Positions 1-6,593 of a stretch of 8,700 bases of DNA are shown piece by piece. A program made the translations under genes and the position numbers. Under the pieces are notes generated by a model. The model was not told the origin of the DNA. It made no database searches and worked only from the letters and a program-made list of their open reading frames with translations. The first letter of the stretch is position 1. Each line of letters begins with the position of its first letter. The DNA comes from Acidobacteriota bacterium (GTDB lineage Bacteria > Acidobacteriota > Terriglobia > Bryobacterales > JACQDG01), in assembly GCA_016201185.1 (NCBI GenBank), contig JACQDG010000108.1, positions 1-8,700 on the forward strand, written 5' to 3'.

Positions 1-1
1 C

Positions 2-286
2 ATCTCAAGCCTCAACTTTTTCTGGCTCAAGCAGGCCGTGGATGCTCTGGCCGAAAAGGCCACTGGGACTGAGGCCCGCGCGGTGAAGGGAAGGCGCCGC
101 CTGCTCGTGTGGAAGTTCATCGGCCGCTACGCTTTGATCGGCGCGGCAGCGTATGGTATTTTGAAGTATACTGCCCGCAACATTACAGCTCTTCTTGCCG
201 GGCTGTTTTTGTTCGTGGCGGCCATCCTGGCCGAAATTGGTTTTGAACTCATAACGGGATCCCTGCGCAAGCAACATGGAACATGA
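2..286 (+). CDS. atpI: AtpI-like ATP synthase subunit I (5' end outside window)
   Basis: A small membrane protein whose reading frame is open to the left edge, so the true start lies outside the window; 94 residues are visible. After a charged basic stretch (KGRRR) there are two hydrophobic segments, roughly visible residues 38-55 (begins WKFIGRYALIG) and 62-84 (begins ITALLAGLFLF). This two-helix pattern with a position immediately before atpB is typical of the AtpI/ATP-synt_I family, which assists assembly of the c-ring or is linked to cation supply for the F1Fo ATP synthase. The stop codon overlaps the start of atpB by 11 bases, implying translational coupling. A GTG at 38 could be read as a start, but the codons before it (SLNFFWLKQA) look coding, so it is probably internal. 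The family call rests mainly on topology and context because AtpI sequences are poorly conserved. Confidence 0.62.
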   Translation: MSSLNFFWLKQAVDALAEKATGTEARAVKGRRRLLVWKFIGRYALIGAAAYGILKYTARNITALLAGLFLFVAAILAEIGFELITGSLRKQHGT

Positions 287-1016
287 ACTGTGGTTTACCG
301 CGCTGTTGAACGACTATCTGGCGGGCGTGGCCAACGCCATCCTGGCCCTGTTTCGCGTGCACGCGCACAACCCGGCGCGACCCTGGCAGAATTTCATGGC
401 CATGCAGATCCTGGTGGCGCTCATCCTCATCGCCCTGTTCGCCGTGCTGCGCAGGCGGCTGAGCGTGGAGCAGCCGGGGAAAATGCAGCACACTTTCGAG
501 GTGCTGTATGACTTCCTTTCAGACCAGGGGGATGAGATCGTCGGCCATCAGGCCAACCGCTACCTGGCTTTTTTCGGCACCCTGTTCTTCTTTATTCTTT
601 TCTGCAACCTGATCGGCATCATCCCGGGATTCGAGTCGCCCACTATGTTTATGCCGGCGCCGGTGCCGGCCGGATGCGCCATGGCGACTTTACTTTACTA
701 CAACATCCAAGGCGCGCGAGCACAGGGTCTCGGCCGCTACCTGCTGCACTTTGCCGGGCCGGTGTGGTGGCTGGCGCCGCTGATGATCCCGATTGAAATC
801 ATCAGCCACCTGGCGCGACCGCTCTCGCTCACCATCCGTCTTTTCGCTAACATGTACGCGGGCGAGCAGGTGACCATCGTCTTTCTCGGGCTGGTGCCGG
901 TGGCGATTCCGGCCATTTTTATGGGCCTGCATGTCTTTGTTTCGTTCCTGCAGGCCTACATATTCACGCTGTTGACGATGGTCTACGTGGGCGGCGCGGT
1001 AGCCACTGAGCATTAA
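276..1016 (+). CDS. atpB: F-type ATP synthase Fo subunit a
   Basis: A 246-residue integral membrane protein that forms the two ion half-channels next to the rotating c-ring. Hallmarks are visible in order: a first membrane helix at about 42-58, the motif FCNLIGIIPG at 109-118, the segment PIEIISHLARPLSLTIRLFAN at 172-192 (shown here as its known family motif), with the essential stator arginine at R188, then MYAGE at 193-197, and the last helix with LQAYIFTLLTMVYV at 225-238. Q226 corresponds to the conserved glutamine of that helix. E197 follows the AGE form seen in E. coli rather than the AGH form. Length is normal for the family. The ATG lies inside the end of the preceding atpI-like gene, and no strong Shine-Dalgarno is seen, consistent with coupled translation. 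A gap of 102 bases separates it from atpE. Identification is secure. Confidence 0.97.
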   Translation: MEHELWFTALLNDYLAGVANAILALFRVHAHNPARPWQNFMAMQILVALILIALFAVLRRRLSVEQPGKMQHTFEVLYDFLSDQGDEIVGHQANRYLAFFGTLFFFILFCNLIGIIPGFESPTMFMPAPVPAGCAMATLLYYNIQGARAQGLGRYLLHFAGPVWWLAPLMIPIEIISHLARPLSLTIRLFANMYAGEQVTIVFLGLVPVAIPAIFMGLHVFVSFLQAYIFTLLTMVYVGGAVATEH

Positions 1017-1106
1017 CTTGTCTTCATAATGGCTTTATCCTCTTCCGCGTGAGCCTGGCTGTAAGAGGGGTGCCCAGGAACCACCTCCGGCAAGAGAATT
1101 CATACC

Positions 1107-1111
1107 AGGAG
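1107..1111 (+). promoter_or_regulatory. Shine-Dalgarno site of atpE
   Basis: AGGAG sits seven bases before the ATG at 1119. It fixes the start of atpE upstream of the hydrophobic signal-like segment, so the N-terminal extension of the c subunit is a real part of the translated product and not a misplaced start. Confidence 0.8.
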
Positions 1112-1118
1112 AACAGAG

Positions 1119-1442
1119 ATGAGATTCCTTTCGATTTTGTTGTTGTTTGGAGCGGTGCTCTGCTTCGCGATGCCGGTCCTGGCACAGGGCGCGCCTCTTA
1201 CTATCCCCGAAAACTACCGGCACTGGGTACCGATCGCCGCGGGCTTTTCCATGGCTATCGCGTCGGGCTTGTGCGGGCTGGGCCAGGCCCGGGCCACGGC
1301 CGCCGCAGCCGAAGGCATGGCGCGTAACCCGGCGGCGGCGCCTGCCATCCGCTTCGCCCTGATCCTGGGACTCGCCCTGATCGAGTCGCTCGCGCTGTAT
1401 ACGCTGGTGATCATCATCGCCAAAGTCAAGGTGGAATTCTAG
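1119..1442 (+). CDS. atpE: F-type ATP synthase Fo subunit c with signal-like N-terminus
   Basis: A 107-residue rotor-ring proteolipid, longer than the usual 70-90. Residues 1-23 look like a signal peptide (MRFL, a hydrophobic core, then PVLAQG), followed by a polar linker to about residue 36. The c-subunit hairpin then follows: helix 1 at about 37-60, the polar loop GMARNPAAAP at 66-75, and helix 2 at about 77-101 with the ion-carrying glutamate E89 in LIESLALYTLV. Aligned without gaps to my recollection of the Ilyobacter tartaricus Na+ ring (Q32, E65, S66, Y70), this protein has Q56, E89, S90 and Y94 at the equivalent places, but L91 in place of T67. That makes Na+ binding possible, though the same Q/ES pattern also occurs in c subunits of organisms not shown to be Na+-coupled. 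A good Shine-Dalgarno supports the start. atpF does not follow; a terminator does. Confidence 0.95.
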   Translation: MRFLSILLLFGAVLCFAMPVLAQGAPLTIPENYRHWVPIAAGFSMAIASGLCGLGQARATAAAAEGMARNPAAAPAIRFALILGLALIESLALYTLVIIIAKVKVEF

Positions 1443-1448
1443 TGCCGT

Positions 1449-1488
1449 GGGGCAGGCGGGCGCCCTTGGAACTCGCCTGCCCTTCTTC
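1449..1488 (+). terminator. Rho-independent terminator after atpE
   Basis: A perfect 9-base-pair inverted repeat, GGGCAGGCG at 1450-1458 and CGCCTGCCC at 1474-1482, lies just after the atpE stop. It can be lengthened inward by a G-U and a G-C pair, leaving an 11-base loop. The right arm is followed by TTCTTCAT, a pyrimidine-rich but imperfect T tract. Its position seven bases after the stop codon and the G+C-rich stem suit a terminator that ends the atpI-atpB-atpE transcript and separates it from amt. Confidence 0.65.
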
Positions 1489-1572
1489 ATAGAAATAATC
1501 AATCACCCAAATAGAAACTTTCGTTTTGCTCCCGGCGGCTCGCGGCGGTGAAATGGATGCTGGAGTCGCCTG

Positions 1573-2979
1573 ATGAGACTGCTGGTGTTGGCGTTGGCGG
1601 TGTGCCTTATTACGTTCCTGATGAGCGCCCCCGCTATGGCTCAGGCAGCGGGAGCCCCGGATTCCGGCGCGGAGAAAATCGCCAAACTGGAATCGGCCCT
1701 GGCGAGCGCGCAGAGCGCCGGCGACAACGCCTGGATGCTGGTGAGCGCCGCGCTGGTATTGATGATGACCGGCCCCGGGCTGGCCCTGTTCTACGGCGGC
1801 CTGGTCCGGACCAAGAACGTGCTGGCCACCATGATGCAGAGTTTTTTCCTGATGGCCCTCATCACCGTGCTCTGGGCCATCGCCGGCTATAGCCTGGCCT
1901 TCAGCGAAGGCACGCCCTTCCTGGGCGGCGCGAAATACCTGTTCCTGCGCGGGGTGGGCGTGGAGCCCAACGCCGATTACGCCGCCACCATCCCCCACCA
2001 GACCTTCATGATGTTCCAGTTGATGTTCGCCATTATCACCCCGGCGCTGATCACCGGTGCTTTCGCCGAGCGGATAAAGTTCAGCGCGCTGGTCCTGTTC
2101 ATGTGTCTATGGGTGCTGATTGTGTACATCCCGCTGGCGCACATGGTGTGGGGCAAGGGAGGGTTCCTCAACGCCTACCTGGGCGGCCGGGTGGCGTGCT
2201 TCGATTTTGCCGGCGGCACGGTGGTGCACGTCTCTTCCGGCGTCTCGGCGCTGGTCTGCGCCCTCTACCTGGGCAAGCGTCACGGCTACGCGCACGAGCC
2301 GATGAAGCCGCACAGCGTCGTGCTAAGCGTGATAGGGGCGTGCCTGCTCTGGGTCGGGTGGTTCGGCTTCAACGCCGGCAGCGCGCTGGCGGCTTCGGGG
2401 CTGGCGACCAGCGCTTTCGTCAATACCCACTTCGCGGCGGCTGCCGGCGCGCTCGGCTGGAGCGCGGGGGAATGGTTCCGGAACGGCAAGCCGAGCGTGC
2501 TGGGCGCCGTCTCCGGCGCGGTGGCTGGACTGGTGGCCATCACCCCGGGCTCCGGCTTTGTCAAGCCTATGCCTGCGCTGTTGATCGGCCTGCTGGCCGG
2601 CTTGGTTTGCTTCTACATGGTCGTGGTGATCAAGGGCAAGATGGGCTACGACGATTCGCTCGATGCCTTCGGGGTCCACGGCGCCGGCGGTACTTTGGGC
2701 GCGCTTCTGACCGGCGTTTTTGCCACCAACGCCATCAACAATGCCTTGAAGAGGCCCGACGGACACGCCGTCGCCCTCGGTCTGGCCGACGGCCACCCCG
2801 GCCAGATCCTGAACCAGTTCTGGGGCGTGCTGATCGCCTGGGTTCTGGCCGGGGTTGGCACCTGGATCATCCTCAAGGTAGTGGACCTGATACTCGGCGT
2901 GCGGGTCAGCCGGGAGGAGGAGATCGAGGGCCTCGACCTGACCCAGCACGGCGAAGAAGCCTACAACTACGAGGGATGA
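1573..2979 (+). CDS. amt: Ammonium transporter (Amt/AmtB family)
   Basis: A 468-residue Amt channel that conducts ammonium across the inner membrane. Residues 1-23 form a signal peptide (hydrophobic core, then APAMA before QA), as in E. coli AmtB. Visible family marks: AWMLVSAALVLMMTGPGLALFYGGLVRTKNVL across 53-84 with the conserved LFYGG and RTKNV, FAERIKF at 164-170, and DFAGGTVVHVSSG at 211-223 with D211 (structural Asp) and H219. GVHGAGG at 367-373 provides H369; H219 and H369 are the twin histidines of the pore. The cytoplasmic tail ends with EIEGLDLTQHGEEAY at 450-464, the conserved region that contacts GlnK. GGAG at 1562-1565, seven bases before the ATG, supports the start. The PII gene begins ten bases after the stop, so the two are almost certainly co-transcribed. 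The A+T-rich stretch at about 1485-1528 is the likely promoter region, but I could not fit clear boxes. Confidence 0.97.
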   Translation: MRLLVLALAVCLITFLMSAPAMAQAAGAPDSGAEKIAKLESALASAQSAGDNAWMLVSAALVLMMTGPGLALFYGGLVRTKNVLATMMQSFFLMALITVLWAIAGYSLAFSEGTPFLGGAKYLFLRGVGVEPNADYAATIPHQTFMMFQLMFAIITPALITGAFAERIKFSALVLFMCLWVLIVYIPLAHMVWGKGGFLNAYLGGRVACFDFAGGTVVHVSSGVSALVCALYLGKRHGYAHEPMKPHSVVLSVIGACLLWVGWFGFNAGSALAASGLATSAFVNTHFAAAAGALGWSAGEWFRNGKPSVLGAVSGAVAGLVAITPGSGFVKPMPALLIGLLAGLVCFYMVVVIKGKMGYDDSLDAFGVHGAGGTLGALLTGVFATNAINNALKRPDGHAVALGLADGHPGQILNQFWGVLIAWVLAGVGTWIILKVVDLILGVRVSREEEIEGLDLTQHGEEAYNYEG

Positions 2980-2989
2980 GGGGGCGCAG

Positions 2990-3328
2990 ATGAAAAAAAT
3001 CGAAGCCATCATCCAGCCTTTCAAGCTCGAGGACGTGAAGGAAGCCCTGAAGCACGCCGGCGTCGACGGGATGACCATTACCGAGGTGCGCGGCCACGGG
3101 CGCCAGAAAGGGCATAAGGAGGTCTACCGCGGCCAGGAATACAACGTGGACCTGCTGCCCAAGATCAAGGTAGAGATCGTGGTGCCCGACGGCCGGCTTG
3201 AGGAGACGGTGAAGACGCTGGCCGACGCGGCGCGCACCGGGAAACTGGGGGACGGCAAGATCTTCGTCACCGCCGTGGAGGAGGCGATCCGCATCCGCAA
3301 CAGCGACCGCGGAGAAGGGGCGCTTTGA
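2990..3328 (+). CDS. glnK: Nitrogen regulatory protein PII (GlnK/GlnB)
   Basis: A 112-residue PII signal protein, the standard length, acting as a cytoplasmic trimer that binds ATP/ADP and 2-oxoglutarate. It begins MKKIEAIIQPFKLEDVKEAL, the usual first strand and helix. The T-loop region around 37-55 contains Q39, Y46 and Y51 in RGQEYNVD; Y51 is the residue uridylylated by GlnD. K58 follows. The C-terminal signature TGKLGDGKIFV at 83-93 is the nucleotide-binding B-loop region and is intact. GAGGGG at 2978-2983 is a good Shine-Dalgarno, six bases before the ATG. The position between amt and glnD favours a GlnK role (closing Amt when nitrogen is plentiful), but sequence alone does not separate GlnK from GlnB, and as glnB it could also regulate glutamine synthetase or transcription. 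Confidence 0.96.
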   Translation: MKKIEAIIQPFKLEDVKEALKHAGVDGMTITEVRGHGRQKGHKEVYRGQEYNVDLLPKIKVEIVVPDGRLEETVKTLADAARTGKLGDGKIFVTAVEEAIRIRNSDRGEGAL

Positions 3329-3355
3329 GGCCGGGCGCACGATCCGGCGTTGTCT

Positions 3356-5920
3356 ATGCAGGAACGGCTCGAACAGATCCGGGAGCGGTTTCTGGCCAGC
3401 GGTGGCGGGCTGGAAGCGGTAAGCGAGCGGGCGTGCGCCGTCGATGAGGCGGTGGAGCGCCTCTATGCCGGGGTTTGCGGGCCAGGCGAAACATCCGGCG
3501 CGACGATATTGGCAGTAGGCGGCTACGGCCGCCGGCAACTGTTTCCCTGGTCCGATGTGGACCTGCTGTTTTTGTTTGAGAAGCAAGGGCAGGCTGAAGC
3601 CGCCCGCGATGCGATCGCGGCTTTCCTGCGGCAACTATGGGACGCCGGGATGCGGGCCTCCCATTCCGTGCGCACTCCGGAGGAGTGCACCTCCCTGATC
3701 AACGGCAACACCGAGCTCCACATCAGCTTGCTCGACGCCCGTTATCTCGCCGGCGACAGGGCAATCGCCGCGCGGCTGGCCGAAAGGCTGACTTCCTTCT
3801 ATGTCCGGGAACGGGAAGAGCTGGTACGGCGGCTGGCCCGGCTGGCCCGGGACCGGCACGCTCGCCACGGCGACACCATCTATCACCTCGAGCCCAACAT
3901 CAAGGAGGCGCCCGGCGGGCTGCGCGATTTTCAACTGAGCTGCTGGCTGGCCCAGCTGAACCACGTGAGCCGTAGCGCCCCGCTTGCCCCGGCTCACTGC
4001 CCGGAAACATTTCTTCCGGAAGACTGCCGCGCCGAAGGGCTCGAGGCGAAGCGCTTCCTGTTTGCCCTGCGCTGCTATCTGCATTACCTCAATGGCCGGG
4101 ACAACAATATCCTCACCTTCGAGCACCAGGAGCGGATCGCCGTCGAGGGCGGCGCCTCCTTGGCCCGTCCCGCGGCCGCCGCCTGGATGCGCGAATACTT
4201 CCGGCGCGCGCGAACCATCCACCGCCTCGCCGAGCGGATGATGGAAGAAACCGGCGCGCCAGAACATTCCTTGTTCGCCCTGTTTCGCGACCGCAAATCC
4301 CGGCTGTCGAACGCCGACTTCGCCGTTGCACGGGGCCGGGTGTTCCTCCGCCGGCCCGAGGCTCTCGAAAGCGAGCCGGGGATGGTGCTGCGCCTGTTCG
4401 AGTTCATCGCTCGCCACGGCCTCCCCATAGCAGCGGAAACCGAACGCCGGATCAAGAGCGCCCTGGCCGTCTTTCGCCTGCACCTGGAGCAGGCCCGCCG
4501 CTTCGAGTTGCGGCTGTGGGACACCGTGGCATCGATTCTGCGACTTCCGCACCCTTACCAGGCCCTGGCGGCCATGCGGGAAACCGGCGTGCTGGCGGCG
4601 CTGTTTCCCGAGCTGGAACGGATCGACTGCCTGGTGGTCCGCGACTTCTACCATCGCTACACGGTCGACGAGCACTCCCTGCAAGCTATTCGGGCGCTGG
4701 AGGAGCTTCGCCGCGCCGACAACGAGCTGAGCCGCCCCTTGGCCGGGTTGCTCGAAGAAACGGGGCAGCCCGAGCTGCTGCTGTTCGCGTTGTTGTTTCA
4801 CGATTCGGGTAAGGGAGGCGAGGGAGGCAGCCATGTGTCCGCCAGCCTGGAGCTCGCCGAGGGGGCTATGGACCGCCTCCGGATGGACGAGCAGGACCGG
4901 GAGGCGGTGCGCTTCCTGATCCGCCATCACCTGGAAATGTCCGCCACCATGACCGGGCGCGACCTGGCCGACCCCGCCACCGCCCAGGCCTTTGCCGCCC
5001 GCGTCGGAACCATTGAGCGGCTCCGCCAGCTGACCCTGATGACTTACGCCGACCTGGCCGCCGTCAACCCGGAAGCCCTTACCCCGTGGCGCCAGGACCT
5101 GCTGCGGCAGCTTTATCTGGCCACTTGCCGGCAATTGACGCGCGAAATGGAAGCGTCGCGCATCGGGCCGGCCGAAGCTCCCCTGGCCGCGCAGCTAGCC
5201 GCCACGGAAGCCGACCAAGCGACCATCTGCCGCTTCCTGGAAGGCCTCCCAAAACGCTACCTGCTCACCCACTCGCCGGAGCAGATCGCCCGCCACCTCC
5301 GGCTGGAAGAAACTTTTCGTCGCAAGTCGGTGGCCATGAGCCTGGAGTTGCGGCACGCGATCTACGAACTGGTCCTGCTGGCCTCCGACCGTCCGTATCT
5401 GCTGGCGTCGATCGCCGGGACCCTTGCCTCTTTCGCGATGAACATCCTCAAGGCGGAGGCTTACTCGAACAGCAGCGGCATGGTGCTCGACACCTTCGTG
5501 TTTGCCGACCCGCTGCGCAACCTGGAGCTGAATCCGAGCGAAACCGACCGTCTGCTCTCTACCCTGGAGCGTGTGATTTTGGGAAAGATCGATGTCCGGG
5601 AGTTGCTGGCCCGGCGCCCCGCTCCTCCCCCCCGGCGGCAGGCGCGGATTTTGTCCCAGGTCTCGTTTGACAACCAGCTATCCGCGGCCGAAACCGTCTT
5701 CCACGTCATCGCCGCCGACCGCCCCGGCCTGCTCTACGATCTGGCCGCCGCCTTTTCCTTCAGCCGCTGCGACATTGATGTCGTATTGATAGATACCAAG
5801 GGCTACAAGGCCATTGACGTCTTCTATGTGCGTAGCGGCGGCCGCAAGCTGAGTGAGGAAAAGGCCCGGCAGCTCGCGGGGGAGCTGGAGCGGGCCTGCG
5901 CGGGCGAGAGCAGGGAGTAA
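3356..5920 (+). CDS. glnD: PII uridylyltransferase / uridylyl-removing enzyme
   Basis: A bifunctional sensor of glutamine that adds UMP to PII Tyr51 when glutamine is low and removes it when high; 854 residues, close to the roughly 890 of E. coli. Domains in order: a nucleotidyltransferase domain with GGYGRRQLFPWSDVDLLF at about 55-72 (metal ligands D67 and D69; most relatives have RGEL where this has RRQL), the family motif NIKEAPGGLRDFQ at about 181-193, an HD phosphohydrolase domain with H440, H482-D483, H524-H525 and D566, and two C-terminal ACT domains at about 672-745 and 779-850, the second starting near VIAADRPGLL. The frame is open from the PII stop at 3328; a TTG at 3350 is two codons upstream of the ATG chosen here, and neither has a clear Shine-Dalgarno, so the start is uncertain by two residues. 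It probably shares a transcript with amt and the PII gene. Confidence 0.95.
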   Translation: MQERLEQIRERFLASGGGLEAVSERACAVDEAVERLYAGVCGPGETSGATILAVGGYGRRQLFPWSDVDLLFLFEKQGQAEAARDAIAAFLRQLWDAGMRASHSVRTPEECTSLINGNTELHISLLDARYLAGDRAIAARLAERLTSFYVREREELVRRLARLARDRHARHGDTIYHLEPNIKEAPGGLRDFQLSCWLAQLNHVSRSAPLAPAHCPETFLPEDCRAEGLEAKRFLFALRCYLHYLNGRDNNILTFEHQERIAVEGGASLARPAAAAWMREYFRRARTIHRLAERMMEETGAPEHSLFALFRDRKSRLSNADFAVARGRVFLRRPEALESEPGMVLRLFEFIARHGLPIAAETERRIKSALAVFRLHLEQARRFELRLWDTVASILRLPHPYQALAAMRETGVLAALFPELERIDCLVVRDFYHRYTVDEHSLQAIRALEELRRADNELSRPLAGLLEETGQPELLLFALLFHDSGKGGEGGSHVSASLELAEGAMDRLRMDEQDREAVRFLIRHHLEMSATMTGRDLADPATAQAFAARVGTIERLRQLTLMTYADLAAVNPEALTPWRQDLLRQLYLATCRQLTREMEASRIGPAEAPLAAQLAATEADQATICRFLEGLPKRYLLTHSPEQIARHLRLEETFRRKSVAMSLELRHAIYELVLLASDRPYLLASIAGTLASFAMNILKAEAYSNSSGMVLDTFVFADPLRNLELNPSETDRLLSTLERVILGKIDVRELLARRPAPPPRRQARILSQVSFDNQLSAAETVFHVIAADRPGLLYDLAAAFSFSRCDIDVVLIDTKGYKAIDVFYVRSGGRKLSEEKARQLAGELERACAGESRE

Positions 5921-5953
5921 GCCCGTTTCACCCTTTGCACCGCCGGTCCGCTT

Positions 5954-5970
5954 GCTCTAAGATTAAGAGC
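5954..5970. promoter_or_regulatory. Possible operator dyad before the toxin-antitoxin-like pair
   Basis: GCTCT at 5954-5958 and AGAGC at 5966-5970 form a near-palindrome centred on 5962; further inside, A5960 pairs with T5964, and one A/A mismatch breaks the symmetry. It ends nine bases before the DUF433 ATG, lacks a T tract, and so is not a good terminator for glnD. Antitoxins often repress their own operons through such dyads, which makes an operator role reasonable, but a five-base half-site can occur by chance. Confidence 0.25.
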
Positions 5971-5979
5971 GGGTGTGTT

Positions 5980-6228
5980 ATGCAACCAAGTGATTTGCGG
6001 CCCTACGAGAATTACAAGTGGATTGTTGCGGATCCCAGGCTGTTGGGCGGGGGGCTTGCTGTAAGAGGCACTCGCCTCTCCGTTTCTCTAATTCTTGAAT
6101 GCCTGGCAAGCGGCATGACGCTCGACGACATCGACGAAAGTTTCGATCACATTTTTCCGCATGAAGCCCTGCCGGAGGTGCTTAAAGTGGCCTCCGAGCT
6201 GGCAGGCTCCATCCATGTGGCTGCTTGA
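5980..6228 (+). CDS. DUF433 family protein, probable antitoxin
   Basis: An 82-residue protein matching the DUF433 (COG2442) pattern: an opening WIVADPRLLGGGLAVRGTRL at about 13-32, then VSLILECLASGMTLDDI at about 34-50 and a helical end ALPEVLKVASELAG at about 63-76. The family has a winged helix-turn-helix-like fold and is predicted to be the antitoxin partner of PIN-like nucleases. The ATG at 5980 is preferred to a TTG at 5935, because the extra 15 residues do not resemble the family and include no conserved feature. Its stop overlaps the next gene's start by 14 bases, implying coupled synthesis. Hand counting 6001-6180 gives about 55% G+C, well below parts of glnD (75% in 4141-4200), which hints at a separate origin. 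No strong Shine-Dalgarno is visible; AAGAG lies 11 bases upstream. Confidence 0.8.
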   Translation: MQPSDLRPYENYKWIVADPRLLGGGLAVRGTRLSVSLILECLASGMTLDDIDESFDHIFPHEALPEVLKVASELAGSIHVAA

Positions 6229-6562
6229 CGCCAACATGGATGTGCATCTGTTAGCTCTTCTCAGCGAGTTTGGTGTGCCGAGCGAAGCCGCAACGCGGCG
6301 CGGATGGGCGGCGCTGGATAACGGAGAACTGGTTTCAGCCGCTGCCGGCGCCGGGTTCACATGCCTTCTCACCCAAGATCGACTTTTCGGGGAGTCGGCC
6401 GCCGCTGCCTTGAGAGCCTTTCCGCGACTTTCGGTGGTGGTGGTGCATCTTCCCCAGAGACCCTGGCGGGAATACCGGGAGCAATTCCGTGCAGCCTGGA
6501 CCGCGGATCCCCTCCGGCCCGTTCCGGGGCGCGTTGTTCACTGGCCAGCCGAAGAAGATTGA
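6215..6562 (+). CDS. DUF5615 PIN-like nuclease, probable toxin
   Basis: A 115-residue protein resembling the DUF5615/COG4634 PIN-like family, predicted RNA-cleaving partners of DUF433 proteins. It opens MWLLDANMDVHL, giving the first acidic residue D5 and N7. A middle segment ALDNGELVSAAAGAGF at about 33-48 carries D35 and E38, and CLLTQDRLFGE at about 50-60 carries D55; these are the spaced acidic positions expected of a PIN metal site. A longer frame starts at 6161, but its additional 18 residues overlap DUF433 more deeply and the family normally begins at LLDAN, so 6215 is chosen. GGCAGG at 6201-6206 may be its Shine-Dalgarno. The last 30 residues, rich in W, P and R, are not part of the recognisable core. 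The toxin activity is inferred from family and pairing, not shown here. Confidence 0.75.
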   Translation: MWLLDANMDVHLLALLSEFGVPSEAATRRGWAALDNGELVSAAAGAGFTCLLTQDRLFGESAAAALRAFPRLSVVVVHLPQRPWREYREQFRAAWTADPLRPVPGRVVHWPAEED

Positions 6563-6593
6563 AAAAAGCGTCGTCATGCGAACAAGCTGCCAG

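Noticed and set aside
1039..1068. CCTCTT / AAGAGG inverted repeat between atpB and atpE
   Set aside because: A six-base stem with an 18-base loop and no T tract is weak, and it competes with a CCTGG/CCAGG pairing nearby. Chance is a sufficient explanation.
1464..1483. Possible sigma-54 promoter before amt (TTGGAAC ... TGCCC)
   Set aside because: The GG and GC elements are 11 bases apart instead of 12, the match is poor, and the segment is inside the terminator hairpin.
2103..2993. 296-codon plus-strand frame inside amt
   Set aside because: It is an alternative frame of amt, rich in R and G, and lacks any motif; the amt frame has the twin histidines and conserved tail.
3635..5134. 499-codon open frame antisense to glnD
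   Set aside because: It lies wholly inside glnD on the opposite strand, has no recognisable motif, and G+C-rich coding DNA often leaves long antisense frames open. The sense frame has intact family motifs over the same region.
5952..5981. Possible -35/-10 promoter (TTGCTC and TGTTAT) before the DUF433 gene
   Set aside because: The boxes match consensus poorly, and the -10 element would overlap the ATG, which would force a leaderless transcript.
6563..6593. Bidirectional terminator between the convergent genes
   Set aside because: Only 31 bases separate the stops, and I found no inverted repeat there beyond a short A run at the start.
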